In this document: positions 33,566 through 33,823 of the stretch, piece after piece
Layout of the letters: the number at the start of each line of letters is the position of its first letter
Numbering within the stretch: the stretch's first letter is position 1
From: Pseudomonas sp.
GTDB lineage: Bacteria; Pseudomonadota; Gammaproteobacteria; Pseudomonadales; Pseudomonadaceae
DNA: 33,823 nt
Assembly: GCA_007117785.1 (NCBI GenBank)
Contig: SKFV01000016.1
Span: 1 to 33,823 of the forward strand
Direction: 5' to 3'
Made by a program: the position numbers and the translations under genes
The notes under the pieces: generated by a model
Told to the model about the DNA's origin: nothing
The model's database searches: none
The model's input: only the letters and a program-made list of their open reading frames with translations

Positions 33566-33823
33566 GCCCACGTCTTGCGGCCTGCCGCGCCTTGCTACCG
33601 GTCCTGCAAGGCAAGGCATCACTGGGCAGCAGCCTGCCCGAACAGCAGGGCAAGGTTGCCGAACGTGATCGACCGCTGGTGCAGGAACTGGCCTTTGGCA
33701 CGGCGCGCTGGTATCCGCGCTTGATGGCGCTGACCAGTCGCTGCCTGGAAAAGCCCTTCAAGCCGGCCGACCTGGATATCCAGATCCTGCTGCTGCTGGG
33801 GTGTTATCAATTGCTCTACACCC
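33562..33823 (+). CDS. rsmB: 16S rRNA (cytosine-967-C5)-methyltransferase N-terminus, truncated by window end
   Basis: GTG start overlapping the fmt stop (GTGA). Translation [87 protein letters not shown] matches the NusB-like N-terminus; expected fmt-rsmB order. Not in the supplied ORF track. Confidence 0.88.
   Translation, partial: MSPRLAACRALLPVLQGKASLGSSLPEQQGKVAERDRPLVQELAFGTARWYPRLMALTSRCLEKPFKPADLDIQILLLLGCYQLLYT

Overview
The window reads as a Pseudomonas-like gammaproteobacterial chromosome segment (inference from gene content and order). Four parts: (1) An IS3-family element (about 3-1233) with 27-bp imperfect terminal inverted repeats, an A-AAA-AAG frameshift heptamer and an in-frame TAG in orfB. 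(2) A dense signal-transduction island (about 1291-16535). Seven genes run on the minus strand: REC + Hpt-like protein, isochorismatase-like hydrolase, PAS hybrid kinase, REC-degenerate GGDEF-EAL protein, FIST-domain protein, hybrid kinase with pseudo-receiver/REC/Hpt, and degenerate EAL-HDOD protein. The divergent plus-strand genes are a sigma54-activator response regulator, a PAS histidine kinase, a REC + degenerate HD-GYP-like protein and a stand-alone receiver. (3) A CHASE-PAS-GGDEF-EAL gene overlapping an acetoacetyl-CoA synthetase gene, which overlaps a nitronate monooxygenase-like gene. (4) Housekeeping genes: aminopeptidase, trpI/trpBA, aroE, hemF, tsaC, dprA, a LysM gene, def, fmt and the 5' end of rsmB (not in the supplied ORF track). 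The main discovery candidate is the island. It resembles the NO-responsive NosP/NahK and H-NOX/HnoK-HnoB-HnoC-HnoD c-di-GMP networks. I also found two good -24/-12 sigma54 promoter candidates in it (11602-11587 minus, 13485-13500 plus) and a perfect LuxO-type palindrome CTTGCA-TAT-TGCAAG (13411-13425) upstream of the second. All functional assignments come from reading motifs by eye; no database search was run.
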